Part shown: in pieces, positions 63,452 to 64,000 of the stretch
Layout of the letters: each line of letters starts with the position of its first letter
Position numbering within the stretch: the stretch's first letter is position 1
The notes under the pieces: model-generated
Database searches by the model: none
What the model was told of the DNA's origin: nothing
Seen by the model: the letters and a program-made list of their open reading frames with translations, nothing else
NCBI RefSeq assembly: GCF_015712165.1
Contig: NZ_JADPZX010000001.1
Location: 7,763,507-7,827,506 of the forward strand
Origin: Streptomyces spinoverrucosus
GTDB taxonomy: Bacteria; Actinomycetota; Actinomycetes; Streptomycetales; Streptomycetaceae
Length of the DNA stretch: 64,000 bases
Reading direction: 5' to 3'
Program-made: the position numbers and the translations under genes

Positions 63452-63910
63452 ATGGCAGACCATCTGGAAGCCTCCGTCACTCTGCCGAGCGATCCCGCCT
63501 CGGTCTCCACCGCCCGCACCTACGTGGTCAGCACCCTGGCGGAATGGGGCCTGCCACCGGAGACGGATGTGGCCGACACCATCCGGCTCATCGTCTCCGA
63601 ACTCGCCACCAACGCCGTTCAGCACACGTTCGGTCAGTCGCCCACCTTCACGGTCGCGATGGAGCTCGACCGCGACGAGCGGCTCCGCATCGGGGTGACC
63701 GACAGTCACCCGCGGCTCCCCAAGCGGCTCCCGGCCGCCGTCCAGCAGGACAACGGCCGTGGCCTGGTCATCATCCGCTGGCTCACCGCCGAGTGCGGCG
63801 GCCGCCTGAGAGTCCGCCCGACCCGCGAGGGGGGCAAGACGGTCTCCATCGAACTGCCGTGGACGGCCCCGGCACGCCCGGCATGGGCGACGGGCCCGCA
63901 CGAGCCGTAG
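63452..63910 (+). CDS. RsbW-like ATP-binding regulatory kinase
   Basis: The 152-residue protein is a single HATPase_c_2 domain with the N box (VSELATNAVQHT) and G box (DNGRGLVII). Such proteins phosphorylate or sequester anti-sigma partners, or act with DUF397/XRE genes in the streptomycete developmental network. ATG 63452 starts it near the domain; ATG 63353 in the same frame would add 33 residues and cannot be excluded. Bases 63911-64000 show no further gene. Confidence 0.85.
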   Translation: MADHLEASVTLPSDPASVSTARTYVVSTLAEWGLPPETDVADTIRLIVSELATNAVQHTFGQSPTFTVAMELDRDERLRIGVTDSHPRLPKRLPAAVQQDNGRGLVIIRWLTAECGGRLRVRPTREGGKTVSIELPWTAPARPAWATGPHEP

Positions 63911-64000
63911 TCCGAGGCCGGGCGTGTCGCGCCGCGCGGCCCACGCGCAGACCCGTTCCGAGGGCCGCTCGGGGCGTCACACTGCGCGAGTCGGAGGGGG

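Overview
The window is chromosomal DNA from a Streptomyces or a very close actinomycete. The evidence is very high GC with strong third-position bias, a SARP regulator, a gamma-butyrolactone-receptor-like TetR protein, BTAD and WhiJ/DUF397-type regulatory genes, DasR-type operator sequences, F420 enzymes and many GTG or TTG starts with 4-nt stop/start overlaps. Genes lie on both strands, and intergenic hairpins mark several transcript ends. No rRNA, tRNA or CRISPR array was seen.

Region 1 (1-8.4 kb) is the edge of a modular polyketide cluster, all on the minus strand. It holds a PKS loading module whose ketosynthase has Gln instead of Cys (KSQ) followed by a malonyl-type acyltransferase and cut by the window edge, a class III aminotransferase, a SARP regulator carrying a cyclase-like domain and an ATPase domain with a non-canonical P-loop, a type II thioesterase and a TetR-type receptor with a nearby palindrome. 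A KSQ loading module next to a transaminase suggests a nitrogen-containing polyketide such as an alkaloid made by reductive release and transamination, but the release domain lies outside the window.

Region 2 (8.5-24 kb) is mostly housekeeping: sbcD-sbcC, two Lrp-type regulators each divergent from a sulfur-related gene (rhodanese, gamma-lyase), an SDR oxidoreductase, a frameshifted DUF885 protein, a membrane-anchored ACT-GNAT protein, and a coupled SWIM/DUF6493 pair. A frameshifted IS110-family element (24.2-25.8 kb) separates that pair from a Tat-exported PhoD phosphatase.

Region 3 (27.6-38.6 kb) is regulatory and transport DNA: a MocR regulator, an alpha/beta hydrolase divergent from an ECF41 sigma factor, a GntR regulator whose promoter contains a DasR-like operator, a ROK regulator, and a two-component system divergent from an ABC exporter. 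It ends in a 0.6-kb array of about 37-nt units, ordered as 75- and 150-nt higher-order repeats, that fills the space between two convergent stop codons.

Region 4 (38-56 kb) holds purB with an overlapping mismatch-specific glycosylase, a pair of CBS/DUF21 membrane proteins, a sugar-type ABC operon, a large SpoIIE-type phosphatase/kinase regulator, a MacB-type ABC transporter and an RHH/degenerate-Fic pair with a palindromic operator inside its promoter.

Region 5 (56-64 kb) has a methyltransferase, lipase and LuxR remnants, the biotin genes bioD-bioA-bioB divergent from bioF, with an unusual Cys/His repeat tail on BioB, and a WhiJ-type trio of DUF397, XRE-DUF5753 and RsbW-like genes.
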